Source: Tetrahymena elliotti 4EA (Eukaryota; Ciliophora; Oligohymenophorea; Hymenostomatida; Tetrahymenidae). From it: a stretch of DNA of 64,000 bases. How positions within the stretch are numbered: position 1 is the stretch's first letter; each line of letters opens with the position of its first letter. This document shows positions 36,447 to 48,823 of the stretch, one piece after another. The notes beneath the pieces were generated by a model. That model did not search any database. It was not told the origin of the DNA and saw only the letters and a list, made by a program, of their open reading frames with translations. Made by a program: the position numbers and the translations under genes. The stretch covers positions 882,972 to 946,971 of the forward strand of contig JH720299.1 in NCBI GenBank assembly GCA_000231825.2, written 5' to 3'.

Positions 36447-39422
36447 ATGTTCAAAAACTAAAAGCTGATTTTATATAGTTTAGGTGGGGCTGCAGTCATA
36501 GCAGGTGCTTATATCTATTTTAACAAAAGAAAAATAACTATTGAATAGTAGATTAACTAGCTCTTTCATTAATTTTCACAGGAAATTATTAATGACAAAT
36601 AGCTTAATTAAGGCAATTATCAACTAAAATATGATAAATTGCTTCATTTATCTACCTATGATAAAAATGATTAGGCAAGTACATTATCAGATAAAATAAC
36701 CTTCTTAGATACTGAATAATTGAAAAATTAAGGATCTTGTACTTAAGTAATTAATATTGGAGCAGTCTTGTATGAATGCATCGATTGTTGTCCATCAAGA
36801 TAAGAAAATACTAAAATTACAAGTGACTTTGATGAAAATGCAAGTTTCTAAACAATATGCGAAGATTGTTTTAAAGCTTCAGGACACCAAAATCACAAAT
36901 TTTTGAGACATGAATAAGATTTTACAGTCGGAACAACAGGATGCTAATGCGGAATTTCAAATTTAGTAGACAAGAAATGTTTTTGTAAAAATCACTAAGG
37001 ATTTGATAAAATAAAATAGTTACATTATGATTAGATAAAGAAGCAACCTTTGATATGGAAAGAAATTGAAAGATTTTTGATTGATTCCTTCTACTGTTAT
37101 TTTGAAACAGTCAGCATTCTGCTAAGCCAAAAAATAGATAAGGCTAATAATACATAAACATATAATCAAAAGCATATGAATGTTAATTACTTTTTATAGC
37201 TTATTATCAATAAAATAAATGAAATTTTAGAGTTAAACCCTCCTTCTATTTTCTTTATGGCTGACCTATTCTTTAAGAATTTTGATAAGCCAATATCTCT
37301 TTCGGTTAAGAGAAATACTAATGAAAAATGCCCTAATAAATACACTAGACTAATTCAAAAAGAAAAACAAATTAATAATGATTTAACTATTTTAGATTGC
37401 CTATTATTGACTCATGAAATAATTGATAAAGAAAATGACTTATTAATTTGTAAACTTTTTAATTCTATGGCTGCTGCAAGCGATACCTTTGCTAAAATCT
37501 TATGTGAAAAATTCTATAAGATGATTGGATTCACAGCTAGGATTTAAATATCATAAGATGAGTGGAAATGCTTAAGTGCTTTACCTCCTTATACAAATAT
37601 AGTAATGGGCTATATATTCTTACAAAGTGTTTTTGATCATCTTATAAATACTTTGGGAGAAGATATTTTTAATTTACTAGAGTACCTCACATTTTACATC
37701 AAAAATAATTAAAAATTTGAATTAGGTATTAATGAAAATTTACTCCTTCTACCTTGCATTATTTTTGATATGTTTAGAATGATAAACTAAATGAAAATAT
37801 TAATGCAAAAATATCCAAAGCAATTATTAAACTCAATATTTGACTTAAACTTTGAGCTATTCTTCAGCCACACTTTCAGTTTAGAAGAATAGCTTAGCCA
37901 GCAGCAATTGTTTGAGAAGCAAGCATAAAGTTTAATATTTTTCCCTTAATACTTCTCTCTATAGACCCAATTAATAGATTCTTAAATTTTTATTTAATAA
38001 GTTTTATGTTTGATCAATGATCATGAATTAACTTAATAAACTGTTTCTATAATTTGTGAGACTTTTGCTGGACATATTGTAAAATTAAACAGTGAATTAG
38101 AAGAAAGAGAAAAGAAGAATTAGAACTATGTTTATTTTTCTATTTCTTCTCTTGTTTGCTTACCTTATCTGATAGCAATATCAGAAAAAAAAATGTTCAC
38201 AAAACATTCAATTCAGCATTTCTTTGATTCTCATTTCACTTTCTTAGATGATGAAGTAAAAAAACATTTTTTCATATGTTTAAGAAAAGTTCTTTCAAGT
38301 TTTGCTAAATCAAAAGTTTATCAATTGAGTGCTTCATTTTAGAATATATATCATATTAATCCATAAATACAAGAATATGTTTAGTAATTAGATGATTGCC
38401 TCCAAAACCCATAGTATTTGATTTATGATTTTTATCAAATATTGAGCTCAATTATAATTTTGGCTAATGATAATTTTAATACTTCTTCTACCTCTAATAG
38501 TCTACCACAAATACTGATTAGTGACCTAAAAAAATATCTACATGATAAGAATCAAAATAACTTAAATATTTCCTATGAAAATTAATTTATAATAGCTAAG
38601 TTACTTTTAGATTCTACACCTTTATTGAACTTATTTTCCTAAAAATTACAATTATTCTTCCCAGAAATAAGTTCAAGTGAGGATAATTAAATTAAAAGAG
38701 TAATCAAAAAGAATGTTGAAGAAATTATAGTTACTTGTGTTTAGGTTAATCAACTTTAAAAAATGAATTTGAATGACGTGCTTTAAATATGTTAGCCTTA
38801 TATCAAATCAGTAGGCCTAGTTAAAGAATATCATTTAGATGTTTTAGATTAAAATGAAAATACAGATTTAATTTTTCTTAAAAAGCAATACAGAAAAAAA
38901 TTTTACTAGCGCAATCTCATGAGAAATGAAAATATTGGATTAGAAGATATTATTACAAAAATTGGTCTCTTAAGCAATGATTCAACTGAAGACTTCTCTT
39001 TTGCTGGAAGTGACTCTAATATCGAATATCTCTTTCCATACTAATAAGATCTTTTTAAGTAATTATTCTTGGATGAAGAATTTGTAAAAGAAATGATAAA
39101 TTTACATTTCTAATAAGGCTTCTTGTATCCAGCTGAAGGATCGATAAAAATAATAGTGTTAATTTTTTTGAAATTCATAACTCAAATTGATTAAAACAAT
39201 ATTCTGGATGAATAAGAAAAAATTTAAATAAATAAAATAGTGAAAACAATCCCTCTTGAAAGATTGAAAAATAATTATTCAAATAACATTATCTATTTGA
39301 AGTTTTCAAAAGATATCCTAACTTAAAAAACTAGTGAACTTATCATCTAAATGCTTGATAATTTACAACAATTAGAGAAAAGTGAAAATGAAAGTGAAAC
39401 AAATATTAAATTTGAGGAATGA
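36447..39422 (+). CDS. Membrane-anchored UBR-box (N-recognin zinc finger) protein, 991 aa, copy 1
   Basis: One exon, ATG at 36447 to TGA at 39420, 991 residues. The N-terminus has one likely membrane anchor (LILYSLGGAAVIAGAYIYF, residues about 7-25) followed by a basic stretch. A UBR box fills residues about 98-183: GSC, then GAVLYECIDCCPSRQ, TICEDCFKASGHQNHKF, GTTGCQCGISN, CFCKNH. This Cys/His spacing is that of the UBR1/UBR2 zinc fold that binds N-terminal degrons. The remaining 800 residues are helical (LLLPCIIFDMFRMI, SISSLVCLPYLIAISEKKMF). No RING, ClpS-like N-domain motif or other zinc site was visible. UBR1/2 ligases are about 1750-1950 residues with a C-terminal RING, so this is a shorter relative. 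A role as a membrane-bound N-degron reader is inferred. Copies 2 and 3 lie at 56463 and 61360. Confidence 0.9.
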
Positions 39423-39848
39423 CACAAATAGTTATTTGTAAAAGTTCATTTTAAAAAAGTTGTTTTATTTAACTAAATACTCTTCTATTTTTATCTAAAA
39501 TTTATACATTTTTTAGAAATCTTGTATTTTTTCTTAATATAAAATTTATTATGAAATGAAAATGAATTTTTCACCTCCATTAGTTTTATTTCCATAAAAT
39601 TTTTTTGAACAGGAAAAAATAAAATAAACTCAAAAGTTGGTACTGTCGTCCATTTTAAAAAAATTCTAGAAAAAAATAATTATTTTATTAAATTATTTTT
39701 AATCAAACAAATTGATTTACTCTTTGACAATTTAAAATTAAATATTTTGATTTGAATTTTTATTATTGTTAATTTATAAATTAATATACCATATAATTAA
39801 TTTTTTTCATTTATGATTTTTGGGTAATTGTAATGAGCAGTTTATCAT
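39423..39848. other. Convergent intergenic spacer
   Basis: AT-rich 3' ends of two convergent genes. Nothing else was seen. Confidence 0.5.
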
Positions 39849-40364
39849 TCATTTCTTCTTTTTATAGGTTTTAATTTTTTCTATTAAAGCATCATCTTTA
39901 TAGCATCTTACAAAAAAAGCTATGCAAACTAAGTAATCTTTTATGTTCCTGATTTTCGAATATTAGATCTCATCTATAATATAGTAGTTTAGGAAGTATT
40001 AGAAGAGGGTTTAGTACCTTTTGCTTTTCATTACAGAAACCAAAAATGATGAATTATGCTATTTTAGTTTGCAAAAGGTATTAAACTCTTTTCTAATCTT
40101 AGAAATATCCACCTCCCCATGAATTGATTCAATAACTATTTGATCTCCATTTCTATTTATGAAGTTTTCAAATTAGTTTAGGATGTTCTTTATCTGGTTA
40201 GACTTTGATGATTTAGCATATTACTCTTAAATATATTCTATGCTCATAATATTCAATTATTATTGATATAAAAATATGTCCACTTCGGAAAAGCTTTCGC
40301 TCTAAGACAACATGCAAAAACTTAAATTTTCAGAAAATATTTAAGATGTTATTTTTTTCATCAT
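39849..40364 (-). CDS. Unknown 171-aa protein, tandem family member A
   Basis: One exon, ATG at 40364 (a second in-frame ATG follows at 40361) to TGA at 39851-39849, 171 residues. It shares with members B (44168) and C (48323) a strongly conserved centre and end: SIEYIQEQYA, SNQIKNILNQFENFINRNGD, QIVIESIHGEVDISKIRKEF, NTFCKLKQHNSSFLVSVMKS, KRYQTLFQYFLNYYIIDEI, IRNIKDYLVCIAFFVRCYKD, LIEKIKTYKKKK. The N-terminal 35 residues vary. It is predicted to be all-helical and basic at the end, without signal peptide or membrane span. No known domain was recognised. Differences between copies are mostly conservative and the frames are all open, so the family looks to be under protein-level constraint. 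Confidence 0.85.
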
Positions 40365-43300
40365 TTTATATTAAATATTAATTTTTGTTATGGAGTTTTT
40401 CTAGTTTTGTATTCGGCTTTGCTTAGGGTTTTTTCTTATTTTTTATAATATTTTGTTAAGACACAAGAAGTATATTTATTTAATCAAAAACATTCTCTAG
40501 ACTAAAAATGAAAAAATAATCAAAAAAGTAAGGCAAACATGATTGATTTAGTTAAAAATTCGGAAATGATATCATAGAAATAACTATTTATGTCTTCAAA
40601 AATTTCGAGGTTAAACATTTCTCGATATTCGGAATTGATTATTTTAAAATAAACTCTAACCTTCGAATCATTAAATCATTGTTACACTATTCTACAGTAA
40701 ATTAGAAGGAATATAATACAACACTTAATTATTAAAAGCAATATTGAATATTGTGAACTTACTTTTTAATCAAATAATTACATCTCAACATGTATAACCC
40801 AACAAAAAAAGATAATATTTAAACAATCTTATAACTTCATACTTAATTTAGTTTTAATTTAAACCTAAATACTGCTAAAAAGGAAAGAGCAGAGCGAGGT
40901 TATTCTTATAAAATGAATACTTAGTATGAAATAAAAAAGAAATCATTTTGCTTTTTCACCAAAATTTTTAAATACTCCTTTTCTCTCTCTATTAAATATT
41001 CTTATCTGAAAGAATCTCAAATGAAATCTACCTCTTTTTTTTCTAAGGGATTTAAAAGTTTCTTAAAAGCTTCCCAAATAATCTTTTATTGAAATACAGA
41101 GTAAGTTTAAAAATATCCTTTAATTAATAATCCTTACAAATTGTAAATAACACCTAATAAAAGAAACAATGATAAAATAAATAAGAGTGATTTTTATACT
41201 TAATTTCAAAGTAGAGGAAAAAGTTAAAGATATTTTCTTTATACAAAAAACACAAAATAAATGAATTTCATAACAAAATTTTATTAGTAAAATATAAAGT
41301 CAAACTTTACAACTTAAAACATGAATGCATTTTATTTGGCTAAAAGTTAATATAAATTTATATATTATTTTTAAACAACCATCTAAAATGTTTTTTAAAC
41401 AACCATGTTATAACATTTTTTAAACAATTAGATTCTAGTAATACTTTTAAGAAATTTTGATCTAATAATTATTTTTCCAGTTGTTCGTTTATCATTTCTT
41501 ATTCTCCTTCTTCAATTAGTATACAAGTTAAATACAATCTACCATACTTAATGATATTTTTTTAAGAATTAGCTTTTATCAAATCATTCATTTTAATTTG
41601 GTTTTTAATTAATAGATATTTCTTTTATAGTGTTTAAAAACCAGCCGATAGTATTACTTAGTATTTCTTGAGTAGACTGACTGTTTATTATTTCTTTATC
41701 TTAATCTTAAATTAGCTACATAAATTAAATAATATCTTTCAAACCATACAAATTTTGTTCTATTAAGCTTTCAAATTTAAAATTTATATTCAACCTAATC
41801 TCAATCTAAGTCATTTGGAAGTACAGTCTAAGATTTACAAACTATTTCTAATTGTCATAAAACCAAGATCTCTAGCAAATAAGCTGAAGTAGTTTAAACT
41901 AATTACAATAAATTATGCAGCATCTTAAAAATATTTAATTCATAGTTGATTTACTCTTAATTGCTATTTCATCTTTTTTAATAAAACTTTTTGAAATTAT
42001 TTTAACATGCTCTTCCTGTACTTTTTTTTGTTTATTTTTTTATTGTGAATCTTTTGAAATGTTTCTTTTAGATTGAGAGTTTATATTTTATTTTTTTACT
42101 ATCATATATATGCTAATGCTTTATTTTTTTATTGCATTAATGCGAAATATTAAAATTTTTTAAAGTTGCTTGTGTTTATTTGCTTAATCTATTTATGAGT
42201 TAAAAGATATATTCATCACTTTTCATATAACCAATTTTAATTAACTAATTAATTGATAGATTTTCTTCTATTCAGCTTAGAAATAAATAAATAAATGTTT
42301 ATTCTTTCTTCTTTTAATTTTAACAATAAAATGGATTCTAAAAACACAAATTAGATTTAGTTATTTTTATTGCTAAGTTATTAATATAATAAGTAGTTTT
42401 TCTATGTTTGAAAAGTACCTTAAAATTTAAATCTGAATTCATAATAATATCAATATTTCAAGCTTTTGGTCATTTTTTAAATAGCTTTTTCTTGGAATTA
42501 TTAATCATTTATAAAATGAACCAAAATTAATAAATAAGACATTTAAAATAAATAATTTACAAAAATGTTAAATTGTTAATTTTATATTTTATAAATTTGT
42601 ATGAATTACTTTATCCTCTATTATTTTTTTTTAATTTGGAGATTTTAGTCTTTTGAACATGTTATTATTTAAATAAACAGCTGTAAAGCACTGTTTTATT
42701 AATGAAAAAAGATGAATTTTTCATATTTACTTGAATAAATAAACATCTAAATTTCGACAATTAAAAAACATAACAAAATATAAAATGAAAATTAAAGATG
42801 AACTAACCTAAATGAATGCAATTTAATAGTGGATGGGATTGGTATTTAAAGTAGTTATTCTTTTTAAATGTTTTATTTTAATATAATTTATTTAAAAAAA
42901 AAGATAATTTTTAATGACTTACTTTTGTTCCTGTATCAACTTTTTTTCTGTGTTTTTGTAATAGATCAATTCAAACATGCCTGAAAATAGAAAATTAGAA
43001 CAAAATTATTTAATTAAATCATTATTTATTTTTGCAAGAAATTGAGGAAATGAAGAAGGAAGTTTATAAAAATTTTAGACTTAAATATGGAAAATATAAT
43101 GTAAAGGAACAGCTATTTATTACATTATTTAGCATCTTCTCTAACTTAAATATATCATCAACTCCTTAAAAAAAGGAAAAATTAAATATTTTACCTTGAA
43201 AATACTATTGAAAAAATTATTATTTCCTTGAAATGAATAAGTACTAGAAAATGAAGAAAAAAATAGATTATTGATCATCTCTCATCAAATTTTACTTTTG

Positions 43301-44167
43301 ATTAAAATTTTTTAAATGAATCTAATAAGAAGCTTTTGTTTTTGGATTTAATTTAGAATCTCTTTATCTGGTTCTTAATAAATTAGTTTTGAAAAAATTA
43401 ATAAAAAGATTAAGAAACAAATTAAAAACAAACAAATTTATTAATTTTTTTCTAGCTAACTAAATTTAAATAATTACTTTGAGTTATTCAGAATAAATTT
43501 TTGTGATTTATTTATCAATTTATTTAGATTTTAAATAGGATGAGTAAATATTTACAAATCATTTATTCAAATGGTATTTATTTCAGTTTTTTCTTTTAAA
43601 ACTTGTTAGTCACTATTTTAAATGTTTAGAAGATTTATAATTAATTTTAAAAGAAATCTATTTTAATTCATTTTATTCTTGATTTTTAAGTCCATATTCT
43701 ATTATAGATTATATTTATTAATAACTTTTTTTTGAATCTTACAAAGTAAGCATAAAAAATTGGAATAAAATTTCATGTAAAGATGAAAGAAAAACTATCC
43801 CAAAAAACTTAATGGCAAACTTGAAAAATAAAAAACTTTGTTAAAAAATTGAATAAAATAATATTTATTATTAAACCTTTTTTTTTTTGAATACAAATAT
43901 TGGATTAATTTGAAACAAGTAATTACACTAATAAAAATAATTTAGAATGAATTTGCATTTTAAATATGAAATATATATATTTAGGTTAGTAAATAAATAA
44001 TTAGATATTTTTATTTATTGAAAGTAGAAGATTATTTATTACATACTTATTTGCCTTAGTTTATAAATAAATTTTAAGGCTTTTAGCTGGTCTTTAATTA
44101 AATTTTTTAAAGGATAATACTTAGAATTATTACTAATAGTAAAGTATGTAAATTGTATAGATGTATA
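40365..44167. other. Spacer of tandem unit 1
   Basis: AT-rich DNA between family members A and B. It is partly repeated between B and C: the 3' flank with ctggtctttaattaaatt at 44089 recurs at about 48225. One possible small frame on the minus strand is listed separately (41584-41943). A fragment near 40960-41110, read on the minus strand, also looks like part of a degenerate repeat. Confidence 0.45.
41584..41943 (-). pseudogene. Possible decayed small gene, 119 codons plus shifted tail
   Basis: On the minus strand an open frame runs from ATG at 41943 to TGA at 41586-41584 and ends NTIGWFLNTIKEIS. A shifted frame that overlaps it continues as KYGRLYLTCILIEEGEQEMI. The tail is faintly like the RDHLICIAFLQECY part of the 170-residue family, so it may be an old broken member. 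An open frame of this length can arise by chance in a one-stop code with this base composition, so support is weak. Confidence 0.3.
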
Positions 44168-44677
44168 TCATTTTCTCTTTTTATAAGTTATAATTTTTTC
44201 AATCAAAGTACTGTTTTTATAGCATTCTTATAGGAAAGCTATACAAATTAAGTGATCTCTTATGTTCCTTATTTTGGAACTAGAGATCTGATCAACAATA
44301 TAATAGCTAAGAAAGTATTAGAAGAGAACCTAATACCTTTTGCTTTTCATTACAGATAATAAAAATGATTAATTGTGCTATTTTGATTTGCAAAATGTGT
44401 TAAACTCTTTTCTTATTTAAGTAATATTCATTTCTCCACTAATAGATTCAATTACTATTTGGTCTCCATACTTGTTTATAAAATTTACAAATTAATTTAG
44501 GATGTTCTTTATCAGATTGGACTTAGTTGATATAACATATTATTCTTAAATATATTCGATGCTCATGAAACTCAATTCTTTTTGATGTGAAAGGACATCT
44601 GCTTCAGAATAGATTTCACTCTCAGGTTGATAGATATTTAGGTTATCTGGTAATATTTACAATGATGTTGTTTCCAT
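44168..44677 (-). CDS. Unknown 169-aa protein, tandem family member B
   Basis: One exon, ATG at 44677 to TGA at 44170-44168, 169 residues. It matches members A and C over almost the whole length: FMSIEYIQEQYVISTKSN, IKNILNQFVNFINKYGDQIV, NITQIRKEFNTFCKSKQHN, SVMKSKRYQVLFQYFLSYY, IRDHLICIAFLQECYK. The N-terminus differs (METTSLQILPDN). No premature TGA occurs, whereas the spacers on both sides are full of differences between units. The product is probably a small soluble helical protein of unknown role. Confidence 0.85.
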
Positions 44678-47600
44678 AGTTTCTGTTTGTAATATATTTT
44701 ACTTAAGTTTTTAAAGTATAAGTATTAATACTTGGTTCCTTTTTTCTTGAGTTATTATTAGATTATTTAATCTACGAATTATTACTTATATTTAATCAAA
44801 AAAGAGCATCTCTTTATCAGAAAATAATAACACTAATGACAATTAAGATTATTTATTTGTTTATCTTAAACAATTCAAAGTGATGTCAAATAAATAACTT
44901 TCTATTCAATTATTTTCATAATAAAAAATTTTTGACAACAACATTCTACGATTTAAAATAAATTACCCACTTGATTCAACAAAGTATATTACAGCTTGAT
45001 TTTTACTCTTTTTTTCGACTCCGAATTTTTTTTCATATGACTCATAAATAATTTATTTATTTATGACTTAAAAAATGATAGATGAAGACTTTTTTAATTT
45101 TGAGAGAATTAGAATAAATATTTTTCAGATTATGGGTGTAAGCAATTATTCTTTGAAATCATTTAAATTATTTTCATTCAAATATCCAAAAAATAAGAAC
45201 TCTCTATCATTTTTAGATAATTTCAGGCTTTTATTTTTGATAATAAGAAGAAAAGAGACATGATTATTTAAAAATGCAATAAGCTTATTTTCTAGATAAA
45301 TTAACTTGACTGACTGAGTGAGTGAGTACATGAGCGCACATAAAAAATCTAATGAAAAGATGTATTTTGTAATGATATTTTTGATGATTAGAAAATAATT
45401 TTATTTAAAATTTCTTAAAAAAATTAAAACTAATTTTATCTCACCTTATCATTTTAAAAATTTTATTTATAGCACACATACCAGAGAAAAGCAAACCTAC
45501 CTCTATTTTTCCTTATTAGGATTAGAGTTCTCTTAGTTCCTTAAAGTGCCTAATTTCTTTTTTATTCAACTTTCTTCAAAACTTAAAAAAAACCTTCACA
45601 TAACAACTAGAAAAAAAATAAAGAAAAATTTGCTAGTGTAATTAATTATTTTTTTTCAAAACAACTAAAAAGAAAAGATAGATTACAAGAACTTAAGTAA
45701 TTAAAAAAACTAAATTGCAGTTTACAAATATACTGAATGGGTTTTAAATTATTATAACATAATTCATGGTCTTAAAATTCAATAAAAAAAATAAAACATG
45801 AAAATTGAAATTAATTATTACTGTATAATTATTAGTTAATTTATTTAAAGCCTGAGCTATTTATTAATTTTATTTGTTTTAAAGTTATTTATTCTCTCTA
45901 TTCCTAAATTATCTTCTACATTATTTTTTAAATCATTTCTCTTGTAGGGGAAATGAATATTTTATTTGAAGAGTTTTTAAAAAATCTAAGCTCAAGTTGA
46001 GTTGATTAGTTCATATAACTAAATATAACAAAACTAAAAATATGAGATTTAAATGTTTCTCTTTTAATTATTAAATCACAATCAATAATAAAGCAGTTGT
46101 AGTTTACAAATATGAAGAACATTTTGGAAATCTTAAAACGTTCTACTAATTTAATGATACATATTAATTATCTAATATTTGATTTTCAAAAAACATTTTT
46201 AAACAAACATTTTGCAATTTTTTATCTTAATTTACTTGATAATATGGAGGGTTGCTTTGATGGATCAATAGTTTTTTAAATATTACACAACACTTCTTCA
46301 ATTTAAATGTTAAATTTTCAGGATATCTTTAAATAACACCATAAATATTACAAACATATACATAAATAAAAAAATTGATCCATACTTAGATCAATACTAC
46401 CATATTTCTTTAGGAATTGATTATTACTTTGATAAATACTTACTTAGAATCATCCTGCAATATTGATTGATAAAGAGTACAAGCACTTCTCTTTGTGTTT
46501 GATTATTATTGATACTTTTTTTAACATTCTATTAAATGACTCTACCATTTATAAAATATCATATAAAAATTAGTTAATAGACTTCTTCTCTTTATTTTTC
46601 TATTAAAATAAATAAGCGTTAATTTTTTCTGTTCTCTTGAAGTAAACATTAAAAACGAACACATTCTAATAAAAATCAGATATCAAAAAATACAAAGTAA
46701 ATAGCTTTATTTCATGAAAAAGTAGTAAAAATGAATTCATTGATGATAATTTAGAAATAATCTCATCAAATTTTACAAAAAATCTTTTGTAAAATCAGTA
46801 TTTTCACACAAATAATATCCATAAAAAGCTTCTTTCAATAAAAGAAATACCAGTTCAGTTTATCACTAAATATGAAATATTTGCAAATGAGGGTATTTCA
46901 AATAATAAATAATTTAATAGATTTTAGATTCATCTTTCTAATTAGATATAATATTTAAATATTTCAGATAGATTAAATGTTATTTTATTTAATAAAAAAA
47001 CTCATTTTACAAGAAACTTTGAAGCTCTCTCTATTCTATTTATTTCTACTTTGAGTTAATTAATATTTACATTTATATAAGAATAAACTAAAATGAAAAT
47101 GTTGACAATTAATTAACTAACTAAGTGGTAGATTTAAAATTTAAGGTTTTGTTCAATAAGTTATTTTCTTAAAACATTTTATTCAAAAATAGAATAAATA
47201 ATTGCTTTATCTACTGTTTTTTCACTATTACTTCCCTTTAAAATCAGAATAAAATATCATCCACTTTTAAATTAGCATTCTTATACTTTAAGTAGGATAA
47301 ATAACTAATCTCTTCTTAAGCATTGAAATTTTTGCTGAGTATTTATATCAAAATTAAAACAAAAATGTTGAGAAAAAACAAAAAATTGTAATAAAAATAT
47401 TACCTTTTTGGTTAATTCAACTATTAGATTAACTCATTGGATGTAAAAAGAATTAATTCTAAAATATAGCATCTTCTGCTACTTAGATAAAATATCAATT
47501 AAGATAAGATGCCTTTATTAGGATTTTTTTTTCAGACAAATTAGAGGATAGATCAATCATAAAATGAAAATTTATTAAAAAACAAAACTCACCAGTAAAA

Positions 47601-48322
47601 TTGAATTTGTAATTATAAAAATATTAATTTTTATTTAATAATCTCCTCTAATTAATTGAAATTAGAATCTGCTCAGAAAATTTTTTAGTTCAGATAGAAA
47701 AATTAGTTTTGTAATCAGTCAATAAGTGTTAAAATTAATAGTAAACAAACTAACAATTTCTTTCTAGTTTATAAAAAACTAACAAACAATAACTAATTGA
47801 AAAAAATTATTAAATAATTTTATCATTAAAAAACATACTTATTTAACAAGCAAAAAAAAAAAAATTTTTCATTTAAATTGTTAGTGTAATTTTTAGATAT
47901 CAATTAGCTTATCAAGGAAAGTCGAATTACACATTTTGATGAATTATTAGAGATCAGCAAAAAATAACTGAACAGATATTACAAAATATATTTATTTATT
48001 TGAAAAGGGATAAATAGCTTTTATCTCATATGGTCATTTAATTTAGAAATATTTTTGCATATTAAAACATAGATTAGTATTACAAATTGAAGAAAATTAT
48101 GAAAATAATGTATTTTTATTGAATCAGTGATAATTGTGTGTGTGTTACTAATTTATTAAAAGTAGAAGATTATTGAATGGAAATTTATTAATTGCTTTTG
48201 TTTATATATTAATTTGTTTATTAATTGGTCTTTAATTAAATTCTTTTTTAAGGTTTCTGTTTCTTACAATTATTATTATTATTAATATTAGTAATTAACT
48301 ATGTATGCATATTTATCTATCA
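44678..48322. other. Spacer of tandem unit 2
   Basis: AT-rich, with no supported gene. A 62-codon frame at 45075-45263 ends at a true TGA but shows no family resemblance. Short GAGT/GACT runs occur at about 45307-45327. Confidence 0.45.
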
Positions 48323-48823
48323 TCATCTTCTTTTTTTATAAGTTATTATTTTTTCAATTAAAGTAATATCTTTGTAACATTCTAAAATGAAAGCTACACA
48401 AATGAGGTGATCTTTTGTGTTCTTTATTTTAGAGTTAGAGATCTGATCAACTATATAGTAGCTTAGAAAGTATTTGAAAAGGGTTTAGTACCTTTTACTT
48501 TTCATTATAGAAATCAAAAAGGATTAATTATGCTATTTAGATTTGCAAAATGTGTTAAACTCTTTTCTAATTTTTGAAATATCAACTTATCCACAAATTG
48601 ATTCAATTACTATTTGATCTCCATATTTGTTTATAAAATTCTCAAATTGGTTGAGGATGTTTTTTATCTGATTTGACTTGTTTGAAGAAGCATATTACTC
48701 ATAAATTTAGTTCATGTTCATACAACTTATTTCTTTTTAACATGAATTGATATTGACTTCAGAGTAGTTTTCGCTCTCAGAAAGACAACAATTTACATTG
48801 TCTGAGAAAAGTTATTATGACAT
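48323..48823 (-). CDS. Unknown 166-aa protein, tandem family member C
   Basis: One exon, ATG at 48823 to TGA at 48325-48323, 166 residues. It keeps the family core: SNQIKNILNQFENFINKYGD, QIVIESICGQVDISKIRKEF, NTFCKSKQHNQSFLISIMKS, KRYQTLFKYFLSYYIVDQI, TKDHLICVAFILECYKD, LIEKIITYKKRR. It is closer to B than to A in the C-terminal part. As in the other members the N-terminus is divergent and Ser/Glu-rich (CLSESENYSEV). It stands about 4.1 kb from B, the same spacing as B from A, which fits tandem duplication of a unit of about 4.2 kb. Confidence 0.85.

Noticed and set aside
45075..45331. Open frames of about 60 codons on both strands
   Set aside because: Length expected by chance in AT-rich DNA, no family resemblance and no matching copy in the other tandem units.
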